Assembly (NCBI RefSeq): GCF_004339575.1
Contig: NZ_SMFV01000003.1
Coordinates: 62,001-126,000 of the forward strand
DNA length: 64,000 bases
Reading direction: 5' to 3'
From: Phorcysia thermohydrogeniphila
Lineage (GTDB): Bacteria; Aquificota; Aquificia; Desulfurobacteriales; Desulfurobacteriaceae
Made by a program: the position numbers and the translations under genes. Positions 53,444 through 62,661 of this stretch are shown piece by piece. The stretch's first letter is position 1; every line of letters begins with the position of its first letter. The notes under the pieces are model-generated. The model saw only the letters and a program-made list of their open reading frames with translations, did not search any database and was not told where the DNA came from.

Positions 53444-55315
53444 TTATTTCCTTTGCTGGTTTTTAAGAATCTCAGAAATCGCTAATATGAGGTTACTGCT
53501 AATCTGGCTTGTTATCTCTGCAATCTCAGACTCTTTGTCAGCCATCTCTTCAACGTCGTCGGCATTGAGGGCAAGGAAGAGCTCCTTGAGTAACAGTTTA
53601 ACGTCAAATAGTCTCTCTTCAACGTCGGAGAAGTACTTCTCTATTCCGGGGTATTTCCCGATAATCTCTGCTAAGTCCTTATCCTGCGGGCTCAGTAGCC
53701 TTATAAGCGTATCAACCTCTGAGATAATTGAGATATCGGGGTTAATGCCGTCTACAAACTTGCTCTTAATAACCTCGTTAACCTTCCTGCTAAACTCTCC
53801 AAGCTTAGCAAGCCTATCAAGGATGACAGCAGCGTCACCTATATCAACCAAGTAGAATGTCTCCCATATCTTGTGGAGGCTCGCGTCGGTCTTCTCGGCT
53901 ATCTTGATAACCTTGTCGGACTGTTCCCTTACAGAGGTTATAAGGTTGTTGGATCTGTGGATGTTCTTGACGATTTCGTCTATCTTCTCCTTCTGGATGT
54001 TAACAACCTCTGAGAGGTTGTTGATTACGGAAAGAACTTCTTTTGAGGATTCCTTAAGGGAGGTGTAGGTGTTCTGGTTTTCCTTGAATATGTTCATACC
54101 CTCTTCAACCGCCTGAACGCTCCTGCTCGTTATCTCTGCCGTTTTGCCCATCTGCTCACGCATGTTCTTAACAACTTCCCTTATCTCAATTGCCGACTTG
54201 TTGGTCCTCTCTGCCAGCTTCCTTACCTCATCGGCAACTACGGCAAAGCCCCTTCCGGCCTCTCCAGCCCTTGCCGCTTCAATAGCCGCGTTGAGGGCAA
54301 GGAGGTTCGTCTGTTCCGTAATTGAGGTTATAACTTCAACTACCCTGTCTATCTGCTCCGTCTGAACTTGAAGGGACTTAACGACTTCCTCCATCTCCCT
54401 CGTTATGTCCCTAATGTACTGCATCTGCTGGATTGACTCTATCGTCTTGGTCTCGGCCGTCTCAAGCTCTTTTAGGACAAACTGGTAGTTCTCAAGGAGC
54501 TTCTCTGAAACTTCAACCAGCTTGTTAACGGCCTTTTCAATGTCCTCAGTAGAAACTATCTGGCTCTCAGATAGCTTAAGAACTTCTTGAAGTTCCTTAA
54601 TAGCAACAGAGATTGCCACTATGGTCTCTAAGTTGTTTACTAAGGACTGCTTTGTAGCTTTAAGGTTCTGAAGGAACATTCTTTGGGCGTTTTCAAGCTG
54701 TTTTTCTATCTCCTTCTCTGCCGTTGCGTCCTTCCAAGTGGCTAAGTAGTACCTAATAGAACCGTCCTTGTTGGTTATGGCGTGCCTGTAGGAGGCCATT
54801 ACGTAAGGGCCAACCTGTATGTCGGCGTTCTTCTTGTGTTCTCCCGGACGTAGAGCTTTGAGGAGCTCCTTAACCCTTTCTGGATCCTTGTGGAAGAGGT
54901 GAATACTCGCTCCCACGAGCTTGTCCGGGTCAATACCAAACTCAGAAACGAAAACCTCCCTCCACTTGTGGGCTATCTCCAGAGCTCTCCTGTTGGCGTA
55001 GACTATCTTGTTACCGTCCCTTCCCGGTTTAAAGTCGGGCGTCGCTAAGAAGATTGCCTCCTCCATTAGGGAATCAAGTATCTGCTTGTACATGTGTATG
55101 TCATTTTCAAGGAGCTCTTTTTCCTTCCTTAGGGATTCAAGCTTTTTTGAGAGTTCAAGGTTCTTCTGAGAAAACTTTGAGAGCTCTCCGTTAAGCGACT
55201 CTTTTTCTTTCCTTAAAGAGTCACACTCCCTTTTTAGCTTTTCGTTTTCTTCCTTCAAAGACTCAAGCTCCTTACGGAGCCTCTCTATCTCCCTTCTCTC
55301 CCAAGAGCAAAACAT
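53444..55315 (-). CDS. Soluble PAS-containing methyl-accepting chemotaxis protein
   Basis: 623 residues with no membrane helix. Coiled coil 6-80 ([18 protein letters not shown]), PAS domain about 82-200 ([22 protein letters not shown]), then the receptor signalling hairpin with tip [20 protein letters not shown] at 334-353 and [15 protein letters not shown]. After it, about 100 residues (from [20 protein letters not shown]) form an added domain with no assignment. Start ATG 55315 follows GGAGG. A cytoplasmic energy- or redox-sensing role is likely from the PAS domain; no ligand residues are evident. Confidence 0.9.
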   Translation of the reverse strand: MFCSWERREIERLRKELESLKEENEKLKRECDSLRKEKESLNGELSKFSQKNLELSKKLESLRKEKELLENDIHMYKQILDSLMEEAIFLATPDFKPGRDGNKIVYANRRALEIAHKWREVFVSEFGIDPDKLVGASIHLFHKDPERVKELLKALRPGEHKKNADIQVGPYVMASYRHAITNKDGSIRYYLATWKDATAEKEIEKQLENAQRMFLQNLKATKQSLVNNLETIVAISVAIKELQEVLKLSESQIVSTEDIEKAVNKLVEVSEKLLENYQFVLKELETAETKTIESIQQMQYIRDITREMEEVVKSLQVQTEQIDRVVEVITSITEQTNLLALNAAIEAARAGEAGRGFAVVADEVRKLAERTNKSAIEIREVVKNMREQMGKTAEITSRSVQAVEEGMNIFKENQNTYTSLKESSKEVLSVINNLSEVVNIQKEKIDEIVKNIHRSNNLITSVREQSDKVIKIAEKTDASLHKIWETFYLVDIGDAAVILDRLAKLGEFSRKVNEVIKSKFVDGINPDISIISEVDTLIRLLSPQDKDLAEIIGKYPGIEKYFSDVEERLFDVKLLLKELFLALNADDVEEMADKESEIAEITSQISSNLILAISEILKNQQRK

Positions 55316-55317
55316 CA

Positions 55318-55821
55318 CTAATCCTCCCGATTGAAGATTGACTCTATGTTCAGAATTATCAGAAGCTCCCTATCAAGCTGAACAACGCCGGATATGTACT
55401 TAACGTCTATTCCTATCGTGCCTATGGGCTCTGGCAGGATGTCTCCCTCTAGGAACTTTATAGAACCAACAATCTCATCAACGACTACTCCCACCTCTCC
55501 CTTTGGAGTTTCAACAATGACAATCTTGTTCCTTGAGTAGATATCCTCAGGAATCTCGTCCACTATCCCAAGGTGCTCTTTAAGGTTTATGACAGGAACG
55601 ATTTTTCCCCTTAAGTTCATTACGCCAATTACAAAGCTTGGGGCTTTGGGAACGGGGGTTATATCTCTGTTGTTCGTAATCTCAACTACCTGTTCTATTG
55701 GAACGCTTACAAGCTCTTCCTTTAGCTTAAAGGCTATTACCTGAATTTCTTTCTCGTGAACCTCGCCTATGAGCTCTTCAACGCCGATAACGTTTATCTC
55801 TTTCTTCTCTGGCTGGTTCAT
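55318..55821 (-). CDS. cheW: Chemotaxis coupling protein CheW
   Basis: 167 residues. [36 protein letters not shown] and [12 protein letters not shown] are standard CheW strands. It links receptors to CheA. Overlaps the cheA stop by four bases and nearly abuts the receptor gene. Confidence 0.95.
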   Translation of the reverse strand: MNQPEKKEINVIGVEELIGEVHEKEIQVIAFKLKEELVSVPIEQVVEITNNRDITPVPKAPSFVIGVMNLRGKIVPVINLKEHLGIVDEIPEDIYSRNKIVIVETPKGEVGVVVDEIVGSIKFLEGDILPEPIGTIGIDVKYISGVVQLDRELLIILNIESIFNRED

Positions 55822-57767
55822 CTCCTCACTCCAATTAGCTTGACCTTGTAGTCTGAAAGGAGGGAGTTTAGGTCCAAGATTAGAACTACCCTTCCATCTC
55901 CTGCAATCGTTGCCCCGGCTATACCGGGAATGTCTGAAAGGAGCTCCCCAAGGGACTTAATGACTATCTCCTCCTCACCGTAGAGGGCCTCTATTGAAAC
56001 GGCTATTAACCTTTCCCCAACCTTTACGATTACGATAAAGTGCTTTTCGTCCTCGTCCTCAACTTCAAGGAGCTCGTTGAGAGAAAAGAGAGGTAGAACC
56101 TCGTCCCTAAGCATAAAGCTCTTAAAGCTTCCGACCTCCTTAACGAGGCTCTCGTCGTACCTTACTACCTCAACGACGGAGTGGAGGGGCACGGCGTAAA
56201 CCTGTCCCCTTATGCCTATCATGAGGGTTCTTATGATTGCTACAGTTAAGGGAAGCTTGAGAAGGATAGTAGTCCCTTTACCCAGCTCGCTGTCTATCTC
56301 TATTGAGCCCCTCAAGGAGTGAATCGTGCTTGCAACAACGTCCATACCGACGCCCCTTCCGGAGACGTCGCTCACCTTCTCGGCCGTAGAAAATCCCGGC
56401 AGGAAGAGAAGCTCGTAGGCCTCCTTGTCGGACATCTGGGCTGCCTGCTCCGGCGTTATAAGGCCTTTTTCAAGGGCTTTCTTCTTAACTTTTTCAGGGT
56501 CAATGCCCCTACCGTCGTCCTCTATGCCAACTACGATGTGGTCACCCTCGTGGAATGCAAAGAGCCTAATGGTTCCGGTTTCAGGTTTTCCTTTTTGAAC
56601 TCTCTCCTCCGGAGGTTCTATTCCGTGGTCAACGGCGTTCCTGACAAGGTGGATGAGGGGGTCTTCAAGCTTATCAAGGATAGACCTGTCAAGCTCTGTA
56701 TCTTCTCCCTCTATAATGAGCTGAACCTTTTTGCCAAGCTTTCTTGCAAGGTCCCTAACCACTCTTGGGAACTTGCTGAATATCTTCTTTATCGGCTGCA
56801 TCCTCAGCTTCATAACGGCGACCTGAAGGTCGCTCACAGTTCTATCAAGACTCGTTACCGCCTCTATTAGCTTCTCAACGGCCTCACTCCTGCACTCCCT
56901 ATCAACGTCGGCCGTTACCCTGAGTATCCTGTTTCGGTCAAGGACTATTTCACCAACGAGGTTCATAAGGTTCTCTACCCTTTCAACGTCTATCCTTATG
57001 GTCTCTGAGGATTTCTTCTCCGACTGCTTCTTCTCCTGCTTCTTTGTAGACCGTGGAGGGAACTCTTCTTTCTTCTCAGCTGGAGGAGGTGGTGGAGGCA
57101 GTTGAGGTTCTTCCTTCTTCTCCTTTGGTTTTATTAAGTCCTTAACGTCCTTACCCTCTTCAATTAACTTCTCAATCTCCGGTATAACCTCCATAGGACG
57201 CTCGTCCGGAGGCATCAGGATGATTTCCTCAAGGATGCCTGCAAGGTCCTTGTCGGGGAAACGCAGAATTAGCTTTTTAAGCTCTTCAGAAATTCCCTCT
57301 ACGAACTCTATTTCACCTTCCTGAATTTCTTCTTCTCTTTTTTCCCTTTCTTGCGAGGGTTCTTCACCTTTTAGAGCAGCGTCAAGCTTTGATAGGAGTG
57401 TCTGAATCTCCTCTATATCCGGGAGCTCCTCCCTCTCCTTTAACATCTGGAGGGCAGACTTCAGCTGGTCTATTCCCTCTAAGATAACGTCCATGAGCTC
57501 CGGAGTGAGCTCCATCTCGTCGTTTCGGAGTTTATTGAAAACGTCCTCTATCCTGTGGGCTATCTCAACGATTGGTGTAAGGTTCAGGAAACCGGCTCCC
57601 CCCTTTAGGGTGTGCATTCCACGGAAAATCTTGTTGAGGAGCTCCTTATCTTGCGGGTTGTTTTCAAGGTCAACGAGGTCTTGGTCAAGGTTTTCAAGTA
57701 TCTCCTCAGCTTCTACCAAGAACTCTTCAAGTATCTCTCTAAGCTCGTCGGGGATGTTTACCTTCAT
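55818..57767 (-). CDS. cheA: Chemotaxis histidine kinase CheA
   Basis: 649 residues. HPt domain 1-105 with phosphorylated H52 in MHTLKGGAGF; a linker with six prolines (PPPPPPA near 227); dimerisation domain starting IRIDVERVENLMNLVGEIV; ATP site with N-box HLVRNAVDHGIEPPEER, DDGRGIDPEKV and GRGVGMDVV; C-terminal CheW-like domain. A typical CheY-binding P2 domain is not obvious; the region 140-215 is novel-looking. Order cheZ-cheA-cheW is co-transcribed. Confidence 0.95.
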   Translation of the reverse strand: MKVNIPDELREILEEFLVEAEEILENLDQDLVDLENNPQDKELLNKIFRGMHTLKGGAGFLNLTPIVEIAHRIEDVFNKLRNDEMELTPELMDVILEGIDQLKSALQMLKEREELPDIEEIQTLLSKLDAALKGEEPSQEREKREEEIQEGEIEFVEGISEELKKLILRFPDKDLAGILEEIILMPPDERPMEVIPEIEKLIEEGKDVKDLIKPKEKKEEPQLPPPPPPAEKKEEFPPRSTKKQEKKQSEKKSSETIRIDVERVENLMNLVGEIVLDRNRILRVTADVDRECRSEAVEKLIEAVTSLDRTVSDLQVAVMKLRMQPIKKIFSKFPRVVRDLARKLGKKVQLIIEGEDTELDRSILDKLEDPLIHLVRNAVDHGIEPPEERVQKGKPETGTIRLFAFHEGDHIVVGIEDDGRGIDPEKVKKKALEKGLITPEQAAQMSDKEAYELLFLPGFSTAEKVSDVSGRGVGMDVVASTIHSLRGSIEIDSELGKGTTILLKLPLTVAIIRTLMIGIRGQVYAVPLHSVVEVVRYDESLVKEVGSFKSFMLRDEVLPLFSLNELLEVEDEDEKHFIVIVKVGERLIAVSIEALYGEEEIVIKSLGELLSDIPGIAGATIAGDGRVVLILDLNSLLSDYKVKLIGVRR

Positions 57768-57775
57768 GACTGCCT

Positions 57776-58297
57776 CTACATTCCGAACTGTTTCATTATT
57801 TGGTCTACTTCATCCTGAGAAATTTCTTTCTTCCACTCCAGCTCTTCTAATTTCTTCTGAAGGTCCTCCCTTCTCTCGTTCTCGCTCTCCTCAATACCGG
57901 CCAAGATAACAATCCTTAGTATGCTCTTTTCAACATCGGAAAGAAATCCCTTGATTTTAAGTAGCCTCTGAGCCATGATGTCCTGAAACTCAAGGAGCGT
58001 CAAGGCGTTCATTAGACTCTCAAGTGTACTGGAAAGGAGCTTCTCTGCCTTCTCTTTCTTTTCACCCTCGGGAAGTTCCCTGATGAGCGACAAAGCTTCC
58101 TGAACGGCCTCCATAGAGCTCCCTATCAGGTCTATTATCTTCTTCGTTGCCTCTTCGCTCTCTGAAATTGCTGTGTCTATGTGGCGGCTTACAGTCTTGA
58201 AACCTTCTTTTTGCTGGGAAATCTTGGAAATTTCAGATTTAAACGACTCTATGAGGTCTAAGAGCTTCTTGATTTCCTTCATAAGGTTTGTTTCCAT
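57776..58297 (-). CDS. cheZ: CheY phosphatase CheZ
   Basis: 173 residues from ATG 58297 (GGGAGGAG ahead). Long helical protein. LEFQDIMAQRLLK has D106 and Q110 four residues apart, the catalytic pair of CheZ. The C-terminus SQDEVDQIMKQFGM (160-173) matches the CheY-binding peptide of Escherichia coli CheZ. It speeds dephosphorylation of CheY. First gene of the che operon. Confidence 0.9.
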   Translation of the reverse strand: METNLMKEIKKLLDLIESFKSEISKISQQKEGFKTVSRHIDTAISESEEATKKIIDLIGSSMEAVQEALSLIRELPEGEKKEKAEKLLSSTLESLMNALTLLEFQDIMAQRLLKIKGFLSDVEKSILRIVILAGIEESENERREDLQKKLEELEWKKEISQDEVDQIMKQFGM

Positions 58298-58372
58298 CTC
58301 TCCTCCCAACATTCTCTAAAACTAATTCTATTTTATAAAATTTCAGTTTTCTGCAATGAAAAAACGGATTGC

Positions 58373-58378
58373 TATAAT
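58373..58378 (+). promoter_or_regulatory. Extended -10 promoter of the regulator gene
   Basis: TGCTATAAT, a TGn-extended -10 with perfect TATAAT, 55 bases before the start of the regulator at 58433; no good -35. On the minus strand TATAAA (58337-58332) may serve the che operon. Confidence 0.5.
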
Positions 58379-58432
58379 TAGATACATGAGGGAGGGAAAA
58401 AGTAAGAACAACTCTTCAGGAGGGGAAAACTC

Positions 58433-59119
58433 ATGAAAAGAGTCTGTGCCATAGGAATTCCCAATGACGACGAGGACCTACAGTCGCTGCTTGAAGGTTT
58501 TTCTCCACTAAAGGAACTCTCATTCTACGTTGAACCCGTTGATACAGTACCCACTCGTGAACTGGCCGATTTTATAGACCTACTCGCAATATCTCCCTCA
58601 AAGAAAAACCTTCCACTGATAGACCACGCTGTTGAGTCACTTAACCTCCCAGTTGTTGTGGTCCTGCCCTTTAGAGGAAAAGAGAAACTACTGGAAAACA
58701 TCTATCCCTACATCAATAGAGAGAGTGCCCTCATACTTGTTACCTACAGCGGAGAACTCTTTGTAAAAACAGGAATTAAACTCATTGTCAGAATTTCAAA
58801 CAAGCTCAAGCTTGAAGTAAGGTCAAAGGAATTTCTACAGCTGAGGCTCTCTCCCAACTGCTCTCACCTTGAGAAGTTCAAGGCAAAGAAGCTCCTAAGG
58901 AGGAACTCCCTTTCCTTCAAAGAAGCACTAATGCTAAAACTTTTCTTTGAAAGCCCGGGAGAAGTTATCCCATACGAAAGGTTTTTGGAGCTCGGAATAA
59001 AGGAAGATAGCTTGCCTGTTTACATATCAAAGCTCAGGAGAATGCTCAAATGTCTTGAGCCATCGGTAGTCATAAGGAGTAACAGGAAAAACGGCTACAC
59101 CTTAACTCAGGGCTTGTAA
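58433..59119 (+). CDS. Response-regulator-like protein with OmpR-type winged helix
   Basis: 228 residues. C-terminal 75 residues (LSFKEALMLKLFFESPGEVI, YISKLRRMLK, IRSNRKNGYTL) are the PhoB/OmpR DNA-binding winged helix. The N-terminal 120 residues have the alternating pattern of a receiver, but where the phosphorylated aspartate should be the strand reads FIDLLAISPSK; no canonical acceptor is present. It is divergent from the che operon and so may regulate it. The end overlaps the downstream Hfq-like gene by 13 bases on the other strand. Confidence 0.75.
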   Translation: MKRVCAIGIPNDDEDLQSLLEGFSPLKELSFYVEPVDTVPTRELADFIDLLAISPSKKNLPLIDHAVESLNLPVVVVLPFRGKEKLLENIYPYINRESALILVTYSGELFVKTGIKLIVRISNKLKLEVRSKEFLQLRLSPNCSHLEKFKAKKLLRRNSLSFKEALMLKLFFESPGEVIPYERFLELGIKEDSLPVYISKLRRMLKCLEPSVVIRSNRKNGYTLTQGL

Positions 59120-59601
59120 ACGATTGTTGAAATCGCGTGTTTGTAAACCAAGATGTTACCCATGTAGTTCCTTATCTTAATGCAGAACCTGTCAAAACCT
59201 TTTAGCTTCCCTTCAACCCGACTACCGCTCCGGAAGTAGATTATCACCCTCTTTCCCATAGCGCTGCGGAGCTCCCTGCTCTGCACGCCCCCCATGTAGG
59301 AGCAGGCAATAAGCTTGTGACCTTCCGCAAGCTTCTTCTCAACGTCCTTCTTCTGCTCTTCCGTTAGAATCGGTGGGATGGCTGGAATGAGAGAGGACGG
59401 CCTGATAATAAGCTCGTCTTCTATCTCTTCAAAGACAATGTCGCCAGAGGAACGCATTAGCTGGAGGAGCGGTTTTATACTCTCAGGGCGAACCTGAAGC
59501 CTTTCGGCCAGCTCTTCTATCGTTCCCCTGAACTCACCTTCAGACTCAAGGAGCTCTATGAGCTCTATCTGTGCATCCTCAAGCGTTTTATACCTTTTCA
59601 T
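59107..59601 (-). CDS. hfq: Winged-helix-Hfq fusion protein, second copy
   Basis: 164 residues from ATG 59601 (AGGAG five bases ahead). Residues 11-68 form a winged-helix-like domain (GEFRGTIEELAERLQVRPES). Residues 106-164 are an Hfq/Sm domain: VIIYFRSGSRVEGKLKGFDR is Sm1 and LVYKHAISTIV (151-161) is the Hfq Sm2 hallmark with Tyr-Lys-His; F139 stands for Phe42. Hfq normally has about 70-100 residues and no N-terminal domain. Its Hfq N-helix (GVQSRELRSAMGKR) keeps a glutamine and several basic residues. It starts eight bases after the stop of its paralogue, so the pair is an operon. Confidence 0.82.
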   Translation of the reverse strand: MKRYKTLEDAQIELIELLESEGEFRGTIEELAERLQVRPESIKPLLQLMRSSGDIVFEEIEDELIIRPSSLIPAIPPILTEEQKKDVEKKLAEGHKLIACSYMGGVQSRELRSAMGKRVIIYFRSGSRVEGKLKGFDRFCIKIRNYMGNILVYKHAISTIVYKP

Positions 59602-59608
59602 CCCTCTC

Positions 59609-60118
59609 CTACTCAAAGATTATTGTGGCAATAGCGTGTTTGTAGACAAGGGATTTCCCTTTCGGAGCAGTCATTGAAAGCGTAAAGTTGTCAAAGTCAA
59701 GGAGCTTACCTTCAAGCCTTGTTCCGCTTATGAGGAAAACGATAATGTCCTTACCAAGTAGAGAGTTAAGAACTTGGTCCTGAAGTGAAACTTTCTTCTT
59801 TTTCTTCTCCTCCTTCTCATCCGGCTGTGGCTTTGTCTCTTCCACGGCCGGTACCTCCTGAGTATCTTTTTTCTCCTCTTCCGCTTCTTCTTTTGCTTCT
59901 TCTTTGCTCACTAGAACGATTAAAAGTCCTTTACCTCTCTTTGACTCTGCCTTAAGGAAACCTTCCTCCTCAAGGTCTGAGAGGGCTTTCTTTATAAGGT
60001 AGGGAGATGCGTTTGCTAAGTTAGCAAGCTCTTCAAGGGTACCTGAATACTCCCCAAACTCAGAAAGGTACTCCTTAATCCATATTTTTACTTTTTCTGA
60101 TTTAGACTGAGATGCCAT
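59609..60118 (-). CDS. hfq: Winged-helix-Hfq fusion protein, first copy
   Basis: 169 residues. Winged-helix-like domain about 8-70 (GEYSGTLEELANLANASPYL), a Lys/Glu-rich linker 71-109, then an Hfq domain 110-169. SLQDQVLNSLLGK matches the Hfq N-helix (SLQDPFLNAL) with the conserved Gln and Asp; DFDNFTL holds the Phe42 counterpart; LVYKHAIATII is Sm2. The rim arginines of Escherichia coli Hfq (RRER) are replaced by LLGK. The shared pattern GE-x-x-GT-x-EELA shows it is a paralogue of the next gene. Hfq pairs small RNAs with mRNAs as a hexamer; how the extra domain changes this is unknown. Confidence 0.85.
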   Translation of the reverse strand: MASQSKSEKVKIWIKEYLSEFGEYSGTLEELANLANASPYLIKKALSDLEEEGFLKAESKRGKGLLIVLVSKEEAKEEAEEEKKDTQEVPAVEETKPQPDEKEEKKKKKVSLQDQVLNSLLGKDIIVFLISGTRLEGKLLDFDNFTLSMTAPKGKSLVYKHAIATIIFE

Positions 60119-60182
60119 TTCGTCCTCCGGATAATATTTGCAACTTTAAAAGGTTGTATCCAAGCTGCATTAGCGCAAGTGC

Positions 60183-61535
60183 TCAAACGGTTTTTATTTG
60201 CGGCAAAATTTTAGTCTCAAGTATTTTTGTGTCAAGCTCTCCTCTTATAAAGTTTTCATGCTCTAATAGTTTTATATGAAAGGGTATTGTTGTTTTCAAG
60301 TTTCCCTCAATGATAAACTCAGAGAGAGCTCTCTTCCCTCTCCTGATAGCTTCCTCTCTCGTTTCTCCCCAAACTATTAGCTTTGCAAGGAGCGAGTCGT
60401 AATACTGGGGAACTGAATACCCCTCGTAAATGTGGGTATCAACCCTTACTCCGAACCCTCCGGGAAGGAGTAGCTTTTCTATTTTTCCCGGCGTTGGACG
60501 GAAGTCCTTTTCAAAATCTTCACACGTTATCCTAAATTCTATAGCGTGTCCTTTCAAAGTGGGTTGATTTAAGTCAAGTTTTTCACCGGCAGCTACCTCA
60601 ATCTGATACCTTATAAGGTCCTTACCGGTAACAAGTTCAGTAACAGGGTGCTCCACCTGAATTCTGGTATTCATTTCTATGAAGTAGAAATTCCTGTCCT
60701 TATCAACGAGGAACTCAACCGTTCCAGCACCCTCGTAACCAATGTACTCTGCAAGCTTTTTTGCCGCTTCTGAAAGCTTCTCCCTTAAAGTCTCATCCAC
60801 AAATGGGGATGGCGCCTCTTCAACTACTTTTTGGTGTCTCCTCTGAAGGGAACACTCCCTTTCTCCAAAGGTTACCACATTACCGTGACCATCGGCAATG
60901 AGCTGTATCTCTATGTGCCTTGGGTTTTCTATGTACTTCTCTACGTAGACCTCCCCATTACCAAAGGCAGCCTCAGCCTCAGCCATTGCAGTAGCTATGA
61001 GGGTTTCAGCCTCATCGGGAGACTCTATAAGCCTCATTCCCCTTCCTCCACCCCCGTGGGCAGCCTTCACAAGAACTGGATAGCCAATCTCCTCACACGC
61101 CTTTAGGGCTTCTTGAACGTTCCTGAGGATTCCACTACCCGGAACTACCGGAACGCCTGCTTTAACAGCTACTTCCCTCGCCTTGGCCTTATCGCCCATC
61201 AGAACCATCGCCTCTGGCGATGGCCCTATGAACTTCATACCGCAGGCGGTACATATTTCGGCAAAACCCGGATTTTCCGATAGAAAGCCGTAACCGGGAT
61301 GTATAGCGTCAGCCCCAGTGACTTCGGCAGCTGAAATTATGGCCGGAATGTTCAAGTAGCTTTCCTGAGGAAGAGGACCTCCTATACAGATAGCTTCATC
61401 AGCTAAGTAAACGTGAAGGGAGTCCCTATCAGCCGTTGAGTAAATAGCAACGGTTTTTATACCGAGCTCCTTACAGGTTCTAATGATTCTTACTGCTATT
61501 TCACCTCTGTTGGCTATGAGGACTTTCCTGAACAT
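60183..61535 (-). CDS. accC: Biotin carboxylase subunit of acetyl-CoA carboxylase
   Basis: 450 residues. [22 protein letters not shown]-grasp loop [34 protein letters not shown]. It carboxylates biotin on AccB for fatty acid synthesis. Follows accB after four bases. It could instead serve a pyruvate carboxylase, but pairing with a short BCCP favours AccC. Confidence 0.95.
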   Translation of the reverse strand: MFRKVLIANRGEIAVRIIRTCKELGIKTVAIYSTADRDSLHVYLADEAICIGGPLPQESYLNIPAIISAAEVTGADAIHPGYGFLSENPGFAEICTACGMKFIGPSPEAMVLMGDKAKAREVAVKAGVPVVPGSGILRNVQEALKACEEIGYPVLVKAAHGGGGRGMRLIESPDEAETLIATAMAEAEAAFGNGEVYVEKYIENPRHIEIQLIADGHGNVVTFGERECSLQRRHQKVVEEAPSPFVDETLREKLSEAAKKLAEYIGYEGAGTVEFLVDKDRNFYFIEMNTRIQVEHPVTELVTGKDLIRYQIEVAAGEKLDLNQPTLKGHAIEFRITCEDFEKDFRPTPGKIEKLLLPGGFGVRVDTHIYEGYSVPQYYDSLLAKLIVWGETREEAIRRGKRALSEFIIEGNLKTTIPFHIKLLEHENFIRGELDTKILETKILPQIKTV

Positions 61536-61539
61536 AAGA

Positions 61540-61977
61540 CTACCTCGGTTCTATGTAGAAGAGGGGCTGACCGTACTCCACCGGTTGACCGTTCTCCACG
61601 AGGATTTTCCTAACTATTCCGGAAACTTCTGACTCTATCTCGTTCATAACTTTAAGGGCCTCTATTATGCAGAGTGTTTGCCCCTTTTCTACAAAGTCCC
61701 CTTCCTTCACGAAAGGCTCAGCGCCGGGGGCAGGAGCTCTATAAAAAGTTCCCACCATTGGAGCTTCTACGACGTAGTAGTTGGTCTTTTCTTCCTCAGA
61801 AGGAGCTTCTTGAGCGACCGGCTCTGCCGTTTTAGTTTCTTGAAGGGGAGCTGGAGCTCCAGCTCCCTTTTCCCTCTTAAACTTGACCCTAACTTTCAGA
61901 CCTTCAGTCTCTACTTCAAGCTCTTCAACAGAAGTATTTTCAAGAGCCTTTAAGAGTTCCTTTACTTTGTCCAGCAA
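61540..61977 (-). CDS. accB: Biotin carboxyl carrier protein of acetyl-CoA carboxylase
   Basis: 145 residues. N-terminal domain, Ala/Pro/Glu-rich linker (about 37-64), then the biotinyl domain [20 protein letters not shown] and the biotin lysine K109 in [12 protein letters not shown]. The usual motif is AMKM or AMKL; here both neighbours are changed to Leu and Val, a mild variation. Order efp-accB-accC is common. Confidence 0.94.
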   Translation of the reverse strand: MLDKVKELLKALENTSVEELEVETEGLKVRVKFKREKGAGAPAPLQETKTAEPVAQEAPSEEEKTNYYVVEAPMVGTFYRAPAPGAEPFVKEGDFVEKGQTLCIIEALKVMNEIESEVSGIVRKILVENGQPVEYGQPLFYIEPR

Positions 61978-61994
61978 CAGCTCCTCCAGTTAAA

Positions 61995-62567
61995 TCATTT
62001 AACACTTACCCTTTCTATGTACTCACCCGTTTCAGGGTTAACTTTGATGTAATCTCCGGGGTTTATAAACATCGGAACTTGAACAACCGCTCCCGTTTCC
62101 AAAGTAGCAGGCTTAGTAACGTTAGAAACTGTGTCGCCCTTAAATCCGGGCTCAGTATCAACAACCTGAAGAACAATACTCTTTGGCAACTTCACAGAAA
62201 TTGCTTCTCCTTTATAGAACTGAACGATAGTGGTTGTATTTTCCTTTAGGAACTTAGCTTTCTCGCCGAGGGCAGCGGCGGAAACGCCAACCTGCTCGTA
62301 AGTCTTGGAGTCCATAAAGTAGTAGTACTCTCCGTCGTTGTAAATGTACTCCATTTCCCTCTCTTCAAAGTCGGCAAGTTCTAACTTTTCTCCAACTTTG
62401 TAGGTTTTCTCAACAACGTTTCCAGTTTTAAGGTTCTTGAGCTTAATTCTTGCAAAGGCCTGTCCTTTACCGGGCTTAACGTGCTGGTAGTCTATTATCT
62501 CGTAAGGCTGTCCGTCAATTTCAAGTTTCATTCCCTTGGCTATCTGGTTAACATCTATGGAAGCCAA
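61995..62567 (-). CDS. efp: Elongation factor P
   Basis: 190 residues, three-barrel fold. The loop VKPGKGQAFARIK carries K34, which is modified in many bacteria; GDTVSNVTKPATLETGAVVQVP shortened to KPATLETGAVVQVP is the signature. It relieves stalling at polyproline, relevant to the six-proline run in CheA here. First gene of the efp-accB-accC unit. Confidence 0.96.
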   Translation of the reverse strand: MASIDVNQIAKGMKLEIDGQPYEIIDYQHVKPGKGQAFARIKLKNLKTGNVVEKTYKVGEKLELADFEEREMEYIYNDGEYYYFMDSKTYEQVGVSAAALGEKAKFLKENTTTIVQFYKGEAISVKLPKSIVLQVVDTEPGFKGDTVSNVTKPATLETGAVVQVPMFINPGDYIKVNPETGEYIERVSVK

Positions 62568-62588
62568 CTTTTACCTCCTAACCGTGTG

Positions 62589-62629
62589 TTTTGCGCAAAA
62601 TTATATCAGCAAAAGCTACCTGTGCTAAA
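62589..62629 (-). promoter_or_regulatory. efp promoter with TTTTGCGCAAAA palindrome
   Basis: On the minus strand TTTAGC (62629-62624) and TATAAT (62605-62600), spacer 18. Directly overlapping its -10 is a perfect 12-base palindrome TTTTGCGCAAAA (62589-62600). On the plus strand TGCTAAAAT lies across the -35, a possible promoter for the lipoprotein gene. Confidence 0.5.
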
Positions 62630-62661
62630 ATCCTTTCCACCCGAAAGCTACAGGAGGCAGT

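Noticed and set aside
56319-56870. Long open frame (183 codons) antisense to cheA
   Set aside because: cheA on the other strand has unmistakable ATPase motifs here; the antisense frame has no ribosome site or known motif.
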